Below, piece after piece: positions 20,662-32,760 of a DNA stretch of 64,000 bases. The position numbers and the translations under genes were made by a program. This stretch comes from Altererythrobacter sp. C41. GTDB taxonomy: Bacteria; Pseudomonadota; Alphaproteobacteria; Sphingomonadales; Sphingomonadaceae. How positions within the stretch are numbered: position 1 is the stretch's first letter; each line of letters begins with the position of its first letter. Below the pieces are notes generated by a model. It saw nothing but the letters and a program-made list of their open reading frames with translations, did no database searches and was not told the DNA's origin. The stretch is taken from assembly GCF_016803135.1 (NCBI RefSeq), contig NZ_JAEVFE010000001.1, positions 620,001 through 684,000 of the forward strand, in the 5' to 3' direction.

Positions 20662-21696
20662 TCACACCGGATCGGCAGCCGTTCCGCTGACGGTCCAGGT
20701 CTGGCCCTTGCCGAGGAGCTTGGCGAGGTCCGCAGTCTTGCCTTCACTCGCCTTCGCACGCTCTTCGATGACGGCGGTTTCGAAGGTCGGACGCGGGTCG
20801 TCGTAGAGGACGCCGAGGGCCATCGGGAATGGGCCGAAAGGCATTTCGACCAGCATGTGCGCAATCGAACGATTGGTGACGTCGTGCACCAGCACGTCGG
20901 CCGCCTGCCAGTCGCCGCCCGCCACGTCGACTACCTTGAGCTCCAGCCGGTCTCGGTCGAGCGCGATGCCCTTCGCGCCGCCGGCGAACAGCATCGGTTC
21001 GCCGTTCTCGAGCCAGAGCTGCCGGTCCTCCGCACCTTTGGGCGCGGCGAAGTCGTTGAACACGTCCTTGTTGTAGACGATGCAGTTCTGGAAGATCTCG
21101 ATGAACGCCGCGCCCTGGTGCGCGTGGGCGGCCTTGAGCACCTCGGGCAGGTTCTTCGACACGTCGAACCCGCGCCCGACGAAACGCGCGCCCGAGCCGA
21201 GCGCGAAGGCGGCGGGCCGGGCCGGATGGTCGTAGGAGCCGAGCGGGGTCGAAGGCGACTTCGTCCCCTCGCGGCTGGTCGGCGAGTACTGGCCTTTGGT
21301 GAGGCCGTAGATCTCGTTGTTGAACAGCATGATCTGCATGTTCACGTTGCGCCGCAGTACGTGCATCAGGTGGTTGCCGCCGATCGACAGCCCGTCGCCG
21401 TCGCCGGTCACGAGCCAGATGTCGAGGTCTGGATTGGCCAGCTTCACCCCCGTCGCGATCGCCGGCGCGCGGCCGTGGATCGTATGGAAGCCGTAGGTTT
21501 CCATGTAGTATGGGAAGCGGCTGGAGCAGCCAATGCCGGAAATGAACACCGTGTTCGCCGGGTCCGCGCCGAGCTGCGGCAGCGTGCGCTGCACGGCCTT
21601 GAGGATCGCATAGTCCCCGCAGCCGGGGCACCAGCGGACCTCCTGGTCGGTTTCCCAGTCCTTGAGGGTGGTTTCGATCTTTACAGGGGCGTTCAT
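20662..21696 (-). CDS. korB: 2-oxoacid:ferredoxin oxidoreductase, beta subunit
   Basis: TPP-binding beta subunit of a KorAB-type 2-oxoglutarate:ferredoxin oxidoreductase, 344 aa. Cys23 and Cys26 in RWCPGCGDY are the Fe-S-associated cysteines, and GDGDGLSIGGNH with the following NNEIYGLTKGQ forms the TPP/Mg2+ site. A GAGGTGA site precedes the ATG. Lies immediately downstream of korA; the GTCATCCC repeat sits between them. Substrate assignment (2-oxoglutarate versus other 2-oxoacids) is by overall resemblance, not by a diagnostic residue. No ferredoxin gene is adjacent. Confidence 0.9.
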   Translation of the reverse strand: MNAPVKIETTLKDWETDQEVRWCPGCGDYAILKAVQRTLPQLGADPANTVFISGIGCSSRFPYYMETYGFHTIHGRAPAIATGVKLANPDLDIWLVTGDGDGLSIGGNHLMHVLRRNVNMQIMLFNNEIYGLTKGQYSPTSREGTKSPSTPLGSYDHPARPAAFALGSGARFVGRGFDVSKNLPEVLKAAHAHQGAAFIEIFQNCIVYNKDVFNDFAAPKGAEDRQLWLENGEPMLFAGGAKGIALDRDRLELKVVDVAGGDWQAADVLVHDVTNRSIAHMLVEMPFGPFPMALGVLYDDPRPTFETAVIEERAKASEGKTADLAKLLGKGQTWTVSGTAADPV

Positions 21697-21707
21697 AAAA
21701 TCACCTC

Positions 21708-21786
21708 GTCACCCCGGCGAGAGCCGGGATCTGGTGCAGCGAAGTCGGGCGGTGCGGAGAGCGATCCCGGCCTGCGCCGGGATGAC
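21708..21786. repeat. GTCATCCC-family inverted repeat, copy 3, between korA and korB
   Basis: Arms GTCACCCCGGCGAGAGCC... (21708-21731) and ...GGCCTGCGCCGGGATGAC (21763-21786) match in 20 of 24 positions as inverted repeats. It lies in the 99-nt gap of the korA-korB transcription unit, ending just before the korB ribosome-binding site. Confidence 0.8.
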
Positions 21787-21795
21787 GGGAGATCG

Positions 21796-23814
21796 TCATT
21801 GGTTCACCGCCCCGGTATCGGATCCCTCGCCCGGGAGCGCGGCGTCGTCGCCGTGGAACGGGGCGTCGGGATAGGTCCCGTCGTCATGGCCGGATTCGGA
21901 GATCGGCAACTGCTGCTCGTTCGCCGGAACCTCGCCGCCTTCGTTGCCCGGAATACCGTCGAAATACCTGCCGATCGCCTCTTCCAGCTCGGCGATCTGG
22001 AACGGCTGGCCGCTGGTCTTGGTCAGCGGCTCGGCGTCGACCAGGAACTGGTCGCGCAGCACCGTCTTGAACTGGCCGGTGTTCATCTCAGGCACAAGCA
22101 CCTTGTCGAAGCCCTTGAGCAGCGCGCCGAGATTGGCCGGCAGCGGCCAGATGTGGCGCACGTGAATATGGCTGACGTCCAGTCCCTTGCGCCGCGCGCG
22201 GCCCACCGCCTGGTGGATCGGCCCGTAGGTCGAGCCCCAGCCCACCACCGCGAGCTTGCCGGTCGATTCGCCGAGGGCGACGTCCTGGTCCGGCACCGCG
22301 ATGCGCTCGACCTTCGCCTTGCGGGCGTCGGTCATCTTCTGGTGGTTGTCGGGCGAATAGTCGATGTTGCCGGTGAGCTCGTGCTTCTCGATCCCGCCGA
22401 TGCGGTGCAGCAGGCCAGGCGTGCCCGGCTTGATCCACGGCCGCGCGCCCTTCGCATCGCGCTTGTAAGGCAGCAGCCGGTCGCCGTCGTTCTTCTCGGT
22501 GAGGAATTGCACCGGGAACGTCTCGTAGCTAGCGGGATCCGGCACCTTCCAAGGCTCGGCGGCATTGGCGATGTAGCCATCGGTCAGCAGCATGACCGGG
22601 GTCATGTACTGGACCGCGATGCGGCAGGCCTCGATCGCGCACTCGAACGCGTCGGACGGGCTGCGCGCGGCGACCACCGGCATCGGTGCATCGCCGTTGC
22701 GGCCGTAGACCGCCTGGTAGAGGTCGCTCTGCTCGGTCTTGGTCGGGAGGCCGGTGGACGGCCCGCCGCGCTGCGAGTTGACGATCACCAGCGGCAGCTC
22801 GGTCATGATGCCGAGGCCGATCGCCTCGGTCTTGAGCGCGATGCCCGGGCCGGACGACGAGGTAACGCCAAGTTGCCCGGCATAGCTCGCGCCGATCGCG
22901 GCGCAGACCGCGGCGATCTCATCCTCGGCCTGGAAAGTCGTGACGCCGAATTCCTTGAGCCGCGCGAGATGGTGCAGGATCGCGCTCGCCGGCGTGATCG
23001 GATAGCCGCCGAAGAACATCGGCAGTTCGGCAAGCTGCGCGCCCGCCACGAGGCCGAGCGAAACCGCCTCGGCGCCAGTGATCGTGCGGTAGAGGCCCGG
23101 CGCGCTCGGAACCGGCGCGACGTGAAGCTGCTTGAGGGGCCCCGACAGCTCCGCCGTCTCGCCATAGGCATGACCCGCATCGAGCGCCGCGATATTGGCG
23201 CCCGCAATGTCGGGCTTGGTCTTGAACTTGGCGCGCAGCCATTCGTGCAGCGGCTCGCGCGGACGGTCGAACATCCACAGCGCGAGGCCCAGCGTCCACA
23301 TGTTCTTGGACCGCAGCGCGTCCTTGTTGCCGAGGCCGAACGGCTTGACCGCCTCGATCGTCAGCGCACTGATGTCGAAGGCGAGCACGTCGTACTTCGC
23401 GAGGCTGCCATCCTCGAGCGGATTGTTCTCGTACTTCGCCTTGTCGAGGTTACGCTTGGTGAACTCACCGGTGTCGGCGATGATCAGGCCGCCCGGCTTC
23501 AGTGCCGCCAGGTTCACCTTGAGTGCCGCCGGGTTCATCGCCACCAGCACGTCGGGCGCATCCCCCGCGGTGTTGATCTGGCGGCTGCCGAAGTTGATCT
23601 GGAACGCCGAGACGCCGAACAGCGTCCCCTGCGGCGCGCGGATTTCGGCCGGGAAGTCGGGAAACGTCGCGAGATCGTTGCCTGCAAGCGCGGTGGAGAG
23701 CGTAAACTGCCCGCCCGTGAGCTGCATGCCATCGCCGGAGTCTCCGGCGAAGCGCACAACGACGGCGTCGGGGTTTTCCGCTTCCAGCGGCGTGTCGGCG
23801 GCTTGGGTAGCCAT
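21796..23814 (-). CDS. korA: 2-oxoacid:ferredoxin oxidoreductase, fused gamma-alpha subunit
   Basis: 672-aa protein combining the gamma domain (about residues 18-195; GDSGDGMQLTGGQF near the N-terminus) with the alpha/pyrimidine-binding domain (from about 215; GGYPITPAS, then SSSGPGIALKTEAIGLG). This domain fusion is usual for KorA. The complex oxidatively decarboxylates a 2-oxoacid to an acyl-CoA and reduces ferredoxin. AAGGAATTCC precedes the ATG. It is the first gene of the korA-korB unit and is divergent from the esterase gene. A C-terminal acidic tail of about 30 residues follows the conserved region. Confidence 0.9.
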   Translation of the reverse strand: MATQAADTPLEAENPDAVVVRFAGDSGDGMQLTGGQFTLSTALAGNDLATFPDFPAEIRAPQGTLFGVSAFQINFGSRQINTAGDAPDVLVAMNPAALKVNLAALKPGGLIIADTGEFTKRNLDKAKYENNPLEDGSLAKYDVLAFDISALTIEAVKPFGLGNKDALRSKNMWTLGLALWMFDRPREPLHEWLRAKFKTKPDIAGANIAALDAGHAYGETAELSGPLKQLHVAPVPSAPGLYRTITGAEAVSLGLVAGAQLAELPMFFGGYPITPASAILHHLARLKEFGVTTFQAEDEIAAVCAAIGASYAGQLGVTSSSGPGIALKTEAIGLGIMTELPLVIVNSQRGGPSTGLPTKTEQSDLYQAVYGRNGDAPMPVVAARSPSDAFECAIEACRIAVQYMTPVMLLTDGYIANAAEPWKVPDPASYETFPVQFLTEKNDGDRLLPYKRDAKGARPWIKPGTPGLLHRIGGIEKHELTGNIDYSPDNHQKMTDARKAKVERIAVPDQDVALGESTGKLAVVGWGSTYGPIHQAVGRARRKGLDVSHIHVRHIWPLPANLGALLKGFDKVLVPEMNTGQFKTVLRDQFLVDAEPLTKTSGQPFQIAELEEAIGRYFDGIPGNEGGEVPANEQQLPISESGHDDGTYPDAPFHGDDAALPGEGSDTGAVNQ

Positions 23815-23900
23815 CGGAATTCCTTTTCAGGCGCCGCACTTGGCGGTGCACTCGTCTACGCTGCGGCACCTATGTATCCGCCCTGGCGCCCGCAATGAAG

Positions 23901-23922
23901 TTTTTCTCCCCAGGGTGAAAAA
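23901..23922. promoter_or_regulatory. 22-nt AT/GC palindrome between korA and the esterase gene
   Basis: A 22-nt imperfect palindrome: TTTTTC and GAAAAA arms surround CCC and GGG with one mismatched pair. It is in the 174-nt divergent intergenic region. It could be an operator or a small hairpin. No known regulator consensus is recognised. Confidence 0.3.
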
Positions 23923-23988
23923 TGTCGAGTGGAAAAGAGCCGGTCGCGCGCTAGGATTGCGAAAAGCAACCGATAGCGGGAGGGGACA

Positions 23989-24942
23989 TTGGCCGATACT
24001 CAACATTACGTGCGTGAAGACGTGCGCGGATTTCTCGATATGCTCGAGCAAATGGGCCGTCCCGGAGTCGAGGAACTGCCGGTCGAGGAAGGCCGGCAGG
24101 GAATGCGCATGCTCGGCACGCTGGCCGAGGCCGAACCGCGCCCCCTCGCCGTGATCCGAGATCTCGCCTGCCCGGGTCCGGCCGGTGAGATTCCACTGCG
24201 TTTCTACGACACGAAGGAATCGCGCGATCCCAGCCCTTGCGTCGTGTTCATCCACGGCGGCGGGTTCACGATCGGCGATCTCGAGGTCTATCATTCGCTC
24301 TGCACCGAGATCTGTCACCAGCTCGATCTGCCGGTGGTCTCGGTCGATTACCGCCTCGCGCCCGAGCACCCCTTTCCCGCCGCGCCTGACGACTGCGAGA
24401 CGGCGGCGCGCTGGATCGCCTCCAGCCCGGCCGAACTGGGACGGCAGTTCACCGGTCTCGTCATTACCGGCGACAGTGCCGGCGGCAACCTGACGATCGT
24501 CACCGCGAACCAGCTCTGCACCCGGCCCGCCGATGTGCCCGTGATCGTTCAGGCACCGATCTATCCGGTGGCGGACGACGTGCGGCAGCATCAGAGCCTC
24601 AAGGACTTCTTCGAAGGCTTCTTCCTCACCGGCGCGGCGATGGCCTGGTTCACCGACAACTACGGCGGCGATCCCGGCGATCCGCGCCACACGCCGATGG
24701 CCGGCGACTGCGCTGGCGCTCCGCCGACCGTGCTGTGCACCGCCGGGCTCGATCCGCTGCGCGACTCGGGCCGGAGCTATGCTGCGCACCTGATCCGGCT
24801 GGGGACGGAAGTCTGCTATCTTGAGTTTCCCGGGATCATTCATGGCTTTACCACCTTGCGCAAGGCGATCCCGAGCGGGCAGAAGGACCTCGATTCCTTC
24901 CTCGCCGCGATCAGGCTGATGCTCGAGCGGCACGCAAGTTAA
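23989..24942 (+). CDS. Alpha/beta hydrolase, hormone-sensitive lipase type esterase
   Basis: Carboxylesterase of the HSL (family IV) type, 317 aa. The oxyanion-hole motif HGGG starts at H89; the nucleophile elbow is GDSAGG (161-166) with Ser163; Asp255 in GLDPLRDSG and His285 in IIHGF complete the triad. The start codon is TTG with GGGAGGGGA just upstream; the next in-frame ATG would cut into the N-terminal cap. No signal peptide, so cytoplasmic. Natural substrate unknown; short acyl esters are usual for the family. The rppH gene follows 13 nt later. Confidence 0.9.
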   Translation: MADTQHYVREDVRGFLDMLEQMGRPGVEELPVEEGRQGMRMLGTLAEAEPRPLAVIRDLACPGPAGEIPLRFYDTKESRDPSPCVVFIHGGGFTIGDLEVYHSLCTEICHQLDLPVVSVDYRLAPEHPFPAAPDDCETAARWIASSPAELGRQFTGLVITGDSAGGNLTIVTANQLCTRPADVPVIVQAPIYPVADDVRQHQSLKDFFEGFFLTGAAMAWFTDNYGGDPGDPRHTPMAGDCAGAPPTVLCTAGLDPLRDSGRSYAAHLIRLGTEVCYLEFPGIIHGFTTLRKAIPSGQKDLDSFLAAIRLMLERHAS

Positions 24943-24955
24943 GGCACGAAAGCAC

Positions 24956-25429
24956 ATGGACGAACTCGGCTACCGCCCCTGCGTCGGAGTCATGCTGGTC
25001 AACGCCGACGGCAAGGTCTTCGTCGGCCGCCGGATCGACAACAAGGAAGGCGACTGGTGGCAGATGCCGCAGGGCGGGGTCGACGAGGGCGAAGACCTGG
25101 TGGCCGCCGCCCTGCGCGAACTGGCCGAGGAGACCGGTGCGAGGGCCGAACATGTCTCGATCCTCAAACGGATGGAGGAGCCGGTCCGCTACGACCTGCC
25201 GGAGGAGCTGATGGGCAAACTCTGGGGCGGCAAGTACCGCGGACAGGAGCAGGTCTGGTTCCTCGCCCGCTTCGGCGGTAGCGATGCCGACATCGATCTC
25301 GAAGCCCACGACCCGCCGGAATTCTGCGACTGGAAATGGGTTGAACCCGAACGGCTTCCCGAACTGATCGTGCCGTTCAAGAAGCGCGTCTATCGCACGG
25401 TCGTGGAAGCGTTCCGCGAGTTGGTGTAG
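24956..25429 (+). CDS. rppH: RNA pyrophosphohydrolase
   Basis: Nudix enzyme of 157 aa that removes pyrophosphate from the 5' triphosphate end of mRNA, triggering 5'-end-dependent decay by RNase E. The Nudix box is complete from Gly40: G-x5-E46-x7-R54-E55-L-x-E58-E59-x-G61. GYRPCVGVMLVN at the N-terminus and CDWKWVEP at about residue 122 are typical of RppH/IalA. It lies 13 nt after the esterase gene on the same strand. Its partner rne is also in this window (57854). Confidence 0.93.
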   Translation: MDELGYRPCVGVMLVNADGKVFVGRRIDNKEGDWWQMPQGGVDEGEDLVAAALRELAEETGARAEHVSILKRMEEPVRYDLPEELMGKLWGGKYRGQEQVWFLARFGGSDADIDLEAHDPPEFCDWKWVEPERLPELIVPFKKRVYRTVVEAFRELV

Positions 25430-25471
25430 TACGCCGCGCGAACTCCCGCGCGAGCGGCGCCCGCTAGACGA

Positions 25472-25978
25472 TCAATTCTGCTGCGACACCTGCGCTTCGG
25501 GCATGACCGCTTCGGCCGTCAGCACCGGCGCAGTGGGCCCGCGCTGGATAGAGGCGGCGAGTTCGCGCGTTTCGGGGCAACCCTCGCCGCACATGCTCTT
25601 GAGCTTTGCGAGATTAGCCTTCGCCTTCTCGACCGCACCTTTCTCCAGCAAGGCTTCGCCTTCGCCGGAAATCGCCGCGAGATTGCCCGGATCGCGCGCG
25701 AGCGTTTCGCGGTAATAGTGGATCGCCTTACCCTGCAGCCCCTCGGCACGCGACGCCTGAGCAAGCTCGAGGAAGATCGGCGTGTAACCCGGATCGACGG
25801 CCAGTGCGGCTTCGAACGCGTCGATGGCGCGCTGCGGCTGTTCCGCAGCGAGCGCCGCGCGGCCTTCGGCGATCAGCGCCGCCGCGCGTGGATCGGCTTC
25901 GCGTTCCGCCCCCATCCCGACGCTTGCGGTAAGCGCAACGGCCAGCGAAAGGGCAACGGCTGCGGGGGCAAAACGCAT
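25472..25978 (-). CDS. TPR-repeat protein with signal peptide
   Basis: A 168-aa secreted protein. The first 23 residues form a signal peptide (MRFAPAAVALSLAVALTASV with an Ala-rich c-region). Two to three tetratricopeptide repeats follow (about 35-110), with the usual A-x-x-x-F/Y spacing. Two cysteines (MCGEGCPETRE) near residue 132 may form a disulfide. CAGGAG precedes the ATG at 25978; a longer frame to 26158 lacks a signal. Likely a periplasmic scaffold; partner unknown. Confidence 0.8.
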   Translation of the reverse strand: MRFAPAAVALSLAVALTASVGMGAEREADPRAAALIAEGRAALAAEQPQRAIDAFEAALAVDPGYTPIFLELAQASRAEGLQGKAIHYYRETLARDPGNLAAISGEGEALLEKGAVEKAKANLAKLKSMCGEGCPETRELAASIQRGPTAPVLTAEAVMPEAQVSQQN

Positions 25979-26037
25979 GATCAACTCCTGGTAGGCCCGG
26001 CCACTTGCAGATGGTTCCTCTGCCATAGCGCCGCCGG

Positions 26038-27219
26038 TTAACACGGCAAGGCTGCACGCGCGATGAAAAATCCGTCCGTTTGGTCGTGGAACGGCGTCAG
26101 GCGCACGCCGCTCCCCCGCGTTCGGCCGAGCGGAAGATCGGGCGGTTCGGCCCGCCATTCCGGATGTTCGGCAAGGAAATGCGCGATGCGCTCCGCGCCC
26201 TCGATGTCGAGCAGCGAGCAGGTGACGTAGACGATCCGTCCGCCCGGCCGCACGAGCCTGGCAGCAAGGTCGAGCAGCCGGTCCTGCGTCTCCGCGAACC
26301 GGGCGAGTTGCGCCTGGTCGAGGCGCCAGCGCGCCTCCGGATTACGGCGCCATGTGCCGGTGCCGGAGCATGGCGCATCGACCAGCACCGCATCGGCCGC
26401 ACCCACGAAGCGCTCCAGCGCCTCCATCTCGCGGCCCGGGTTCAGCAGCAGCGTCTCGATCATTCCCGCGCCGGCCCGCTCGGCCCGCGGCGCAAGGTTC
26501 GCCAGCCGCGCGCGGTCGGTGTCGCTTGCGATCAGCGTGCCGCGGTTCTGCATCGCGGCCGCCAGCGCCAGCGTCTTGCCGCCCGCCCCTGCGCAGAGAT
26601 CGATCACCGTCTCGCCCGGCTGTGCGTCCACGGCCACGCAGGCGAGCTGGCTGCCGTGGTCCTGGATCTCGACCAGTCCCTCGCGGTACGCAGGCCACTG
26701 ATCGACCGAAGTACCCGCAGGAAAGCGCAATGCGTTCGGTGCGGCGAGCGGCTCGCCATGGTCGGGCAGATCGATGCTTTCGCGGCCTGCCTTGAGCGTG
26801 TTGATCCGCAGATCGAGCGGGGCGCGATCCAGCAGGGCAGCGGCTTCCCCTCCCGCAATCCCGGAGCCGGCGAGCGCCTCGACCAGCCATCGCGGCGCGA
26901 GGCCGGGCTCGGCAGCGACTTCGCCGCTGGCAAGCGGCGCCGGGCCGTGGGGCGAACCGTCGAAAAGCTGCAGGATCGCTTGGTCCTCGGCGCCGAGCGC
27001 AATCATCGCTGCGCGACCGCCGGACGGGACCGGTCCGCAAACGCGGATCGCCCGATAGACCAGCTCACGCACCGCACGCCGGTCCTTGCTCCCGGCATAC
27101 CGGCGCTGGCGGAAATAATCGGCAATCAGCCGGTCTGCAGGCGCGCCCTTGCCTTGCGCTGCGGCGATGACGGAATCGAGCAGTTCGATCGCGGCCTGCA
27201 CCCTTGCCGCGGGGGTCAT
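26038..27219 (-). CDS. rsmB: 16S rRNA m5C967-type methyltransferase
   Basis: RsmB/Fmu-family RNA cytosine-C5 methyltransferase, 393 aa. The N-terminal NusB-like domain (about 1-130) is followed by the SAM-binding Rossmann domain (LCAGAGGKT for motif I). The two catalytic cysteines are in DAPCSGTG (motif IV) and TCSLLDIEG (motif VI). The RNA target is assigned from family. It lies downstream of guaB on the same strand with about 100 nt between, holding a 7-bp hairpin at 27228-27247. Confidence 0.92.
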   Translation of the reverse strand: MTPAARVQAAIELLDSVIAAAQGKGAPADRLIADYFRQRRYAGSKDRRAVRELVYRAIRVCGPVPSGGRAAMIALGAEDQAILQLFDGSPHGPAPLASGEVAAEPGLAPRWLVEALAGSGIAGGEAAALLDRAPLDLRINTLKAGRESIDLPDHGEPLAAPNALRFPAGTSVDQWPAYREGLVEIQDHGSQLACVAVDAQPGETVIDLCAGAGGKTLALAAAMQNRGTLIASDTDRARLANLAPRAERAGAGMIETLLLNPGREMEALERFVGAADAVLVDAPCSGTGTWRRNPEARWRLDQAQLARFAETQDRLLDLAARLVRPGGRIVYVTCSLLDIEGAERIAHFLAEHPEWRAEPPDLPLGRTRGSGVRLTPFHDQTDGFFIARAALPC

Positions 27220-27322
27220 GTATGTGAGCCCCAGCGCAGGCTGGGGCCTCCCTTGAATGCCGAAGGCTTGGCCGCCCGACGCCGCAACCTTCGCGGAGGC
27301 TTACACGAGGAGCGCCACACCC

Positions 27323-30333
<3,011 letters not shown>

Positions 30334-30358
30334 CTGCGCCCCTGCCCGCACCGGCCGG

Positions 30359-31114
30359 CTACTCGGCGGTCCAGCCGCCATCGATGCTCCAGTTGGCACC
30401 GGTGACGTTGCCCGCATCCTCGCGGCACAGGAACACGGCGAGTGCGCCGATTTCCGCAGGCTGGACGAACTTCTTGGTCGGCTGCTTGGCCAGCAGCACG
30501 TCGTCGATCACTTCTTCGCGCGACAGCCCGCGCGCCTTCATCGTGTCGGGGATCTGGTTCTCGACCAGCGGCGTCCAGGCATAACCGGGGCTGACGCAGT
30601 TCGCCGTCACGCCGCTCCGCGCCAGTTCCAGCGCGATCGTCTTGGTGAAGCCGTCGAGCCCATGCTTGGCGGCGATATAGGCACTCTTGAAAGGCGATGC
30701 GGTCTTCGAATGCGCGCTGGCCACGTTGACGATCCGTCCCCAGCCCTGCGCCTTCATGTGTGGCACGGCGCGGCGCACGGTGTGGAACGCCGCGGTCAGG
30801 TTGAGCGCGACGATCGCGTCCCATTTCTCGACCGGAAAGGATTCGACGGGGGCGACGTGCTGCATCCCGGCATTGTTGACGAGGATATCGACCGGCCCGG
30901 CCGCATCCATCAGCGCGTCGCATCCTTCGCAGGTGGTGAGGTCCGCCCCCACGTGCCGTGCGCGGAATTCGTCGCGAAGCCGGGCGATATCGGCTTCCTC
31001 TCCGAAGCCGTTGAGTACGATCTCCGCCCCTTCCGCCGCCAGCGCGCGCGCGACCGCGAGGCCGATCCCGGAGGTCGACCCAGTGACGAGCGCACGCTTG
31101 CCTGAAAGGAACAT
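30359..31114 (-). CDS. bdhA: 3-hydroxybutyrate dehydrogenase (SDR)
   Basis: NAD-dependent interconversion of (R)-3-hydroxybutyrate and acetoacetate, linked to polyhydroxybutyrate turnover. 251 aa with TGSTSGIG (11-18), NNAG (80-83), Ser133, Tyr146 and Lys150. The specific BdhA features are GYAWTPLVENQIPD and LLAKQPTKKFV, which resemble the substrate-binding region of this subfamily. GGGGGT lies upstream of the ATG at 31114. No PHB synthase gene is nearby, so the metabolic context is not visible here. Confidence 0.9.
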   Translation of the reverse strand: MFLSGKRALVTGSTSGIGLAVARALAAEGAEIVLNGFGEEADIARLRDEFRARHVGADLTTCEGCDALMDAAGPVDILVNNAGMQHVAPVESFPVEKWDAIVALNLTAAFHTVRRAVPHMKAQGWGRIVNVASAHSKTASPFKSAYIAAKHGLDGFTKTIALELARSGVTANCVSPGYAWTPLVENQIPDTMKARGLSREEVIDDVLLAKQPTKKFVQPAEIGALAVFLCREDAGNVTGANWSIDGGWTAE

Positions 31115-31225
31115 TCCATACCCCCTGCAGATTTGATGAGCGAAGCCTTGCCTAAACGGCTTTTGCGGGCAAGTCTGTACCTGTCCAGATACTATCGGCG
31201 GCCGCGCCTTCGGGGAGATGAATTG

Positions 31226-32098
31226 ATGAGGCTCAACCGGTTCGATCCGCGCAATATTCGCGTACGCCAGGGCGGCGGTGGTGGGGGCGGGTTTCCCGGC
31301 GGCGGTGGAGGCAAGGTCGGCTGCGGCACGCTGGTGATCGTGGTCGTCGCCGCGCTCGTGTTCGGAGTGGACCCGGGGCAGATGCTCGGCACGATCGACG
31401 GCGTGCAGCAGAGCGCGCCGGCCGGGCAGCGGCCGCAATCGGATCTTTCGGAAACCCAGGTCTGTGAGCAGAACGAATATGCGCTCGAGGCCTGCAACGC
31501 GCTCGATTCGCTGAACCGCACCTGGCAACCCGAGTTCGAGCGCGCGGGGATCGCGTTCAGGGATCCGGAGCTCGCGTTCTACACCGGGGGCACGAACTCC
31601 GGCTGCGGGGGCGCATCGAGCGCGATGGGCCCGTTCTACTGCCCCGCGGATCAGGGCATCTACATCGACACGAGCTTCTACGACACACTGGCGCGCGAGT
31701 TGGGCGCAGGCGGCGACTTTGCCCGCTACTACGTCATGGCCCACGAATACGGGCACCACATCCAGTATCTCACCGGGCTCGCCGGGCAGGTGCGCAGCGC
31801 GCAGTCGCAGAACCCCGGCCGCGCCAATGAGCTGCAGGTGCGGATGGAATTGCAGGCGGACTGCTATGCCGGCGTCTGGGCCGGCAAGAACCGCAACCTG
31901 ATCGATCCGGGCGACATGGAGGAAGGGCTGCGCGCCGCGAGCGCGATCGGCGACGATACGCTCCAGCGGCAGGCCGGGCAGCAGGTCAGCCCCGAAAGCT
32001 TCACCCATGGGTCGAGCGCCCAGCGCTCGGAAGCGCTGCGGCGCGGAATGGAGCAGGCCGATGACAGTGTGTGCGATGCCTATTTCGACATGCGCTAG
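31226..32098 (+). CDS. Neutral zinc metallopeptidase (YpfJ/KPN_02809 family)
   Basis: 290-aa membrane-anchored protein. A Gly-rich cytoplasmic stretch (about 16-30) precedes one hydrophobic helix (about 33-50), followed by a periplasmic domain with four or more cysteines. The zinc site is H173-EYG-H177, with Glu208 in RMELQAD as the likely third ligand. GGGGAG lies upstream of the ATG at 31226; an earlier ATG at 31133 has no support. The family is widespread but its substrate is unknown. Overlaps the next gene by 38 nt. Confidence 0.87.
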   Translation: MRLNRFDPRNIRVRQGGGGGGGFPGGGGGKVGCGTLVIVVVAALVFGVDPGQMLGTIDGVQQSAPAGQRPQSDLSETQVCEQNEYALEACNALDSLNRTWQPEFERAGIAFRDPELAFYTGGTNSGCGGASSAMGPFYCPADQGIYIDTSFYDTLARELGAGGDFARYYVMAHEYGHHIQYLTGLAGQVRSAQSQNPGRANELQVRMELQADCYAGVWAGKNRNLIDPGDMEEGLRAASAIGDDTLQRQAGQQVSPESFTHGSSAQRSEALRRGMEQADDSVCDAYFDMR

Positions 32099-32747
32099 GG
32101 CGCTCGCCCTGGCCTCGGTTCTGGCCGGCGCGCCGCTCGCGGCGCGGGACCAGGCGAACATGCGCGACCGCGATCCCGATATGGAGGACATCGCCACGAC
32201 GCCGCTCATCGATCTCAACCTCGCGAAGGATCCGATTCCCGAGATCCTGCTGGCCGCTACCCGGTCGCCCTACGCGAACGACGGCCTCGACGAATGCAGC
32301 GAAGTCGAAGGGGCGATCGCCCAGCTCGATGCGATGCTCGGCGCCGACCTCGATATCGCCGACGAGGATCGCGACGATATTTCCGTCGGCCGCATCGCCA
32401 AGAGCGCGGTGGGATCGTTCATCCCGTTCCGCAGCATCGTGCGTGAGATCACCGGCGCCGCCGACCACCAGCGCGAGTTCGAGGCGGCGATCGTCGCCGG
32501 ATTGATCCGGCGCGGCTATCTGAAGGGATTGGGTCAGCAGATGGGCTGCGCCTATCCGGCCCGCCCCGCCTTCGCGAAGATCGACATAACGAAAGACGAC
32601 CGCGTCGAATGGGCCGAAACCGAACTCGCGTTCGGCGCTGCCAGCGCGCAAGCCGCACCCGAGGTCGAGAAGCCGAAAACGGAAAACGAAGGCGCCCGAG
32701 GGATCACCTTCGTTTCCAAGGAAGTCGTGCAGCCAGTCGGCGGCTGA
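32061..32747 (+). CDS. Hypothetical secreted protein coupled to the zinc metallopeptidase gene
   Basis: A 228-aa protein with a short Ala-rich signal-like segment (MTVCAMPISTCARALALASV, then AGAPLAARD). The rest is soluble, rich in charged residues, with one region (about 85-150) that looks helical. GGAG precedes the ATG at 32061, which lies inside the metallopeptidase gene in a different frame (38-nt overlap). No domain is recognised. The tight overlap suggests joint expression and perhaps a joint role with the peptidase. Confidence 0.7.
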   Translation: MTVCAMPISTCARALALASVLAGAPLAARDQANMRDRDPDMEDIATTPLIDLNLAKDPIPEILLAATRSPYANDGLDECSEVEGAIAQLDAMLGADLDIADEDRDDISVGRIAKSAVGSFIPFRSIVREITGAADHQREFEAAIVAGLIRRGYLKGLGQQMGCAYPARPAFAKIDITKDDRVEWAETELAFGAASAQAAPEVEKPKTENEGARGITFVSKEVVQPVGG

Positions 32748-32760
32748 ACCGCCGCCCGGG

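Noticed and set aside
27228-27247. Hairpin upstream of rsmB (GCCCCAG/CTGGGGC) as a riboswitch or attenuator
   Set aside because: Only a 7-bp stem with no T run or alternative structure seen.
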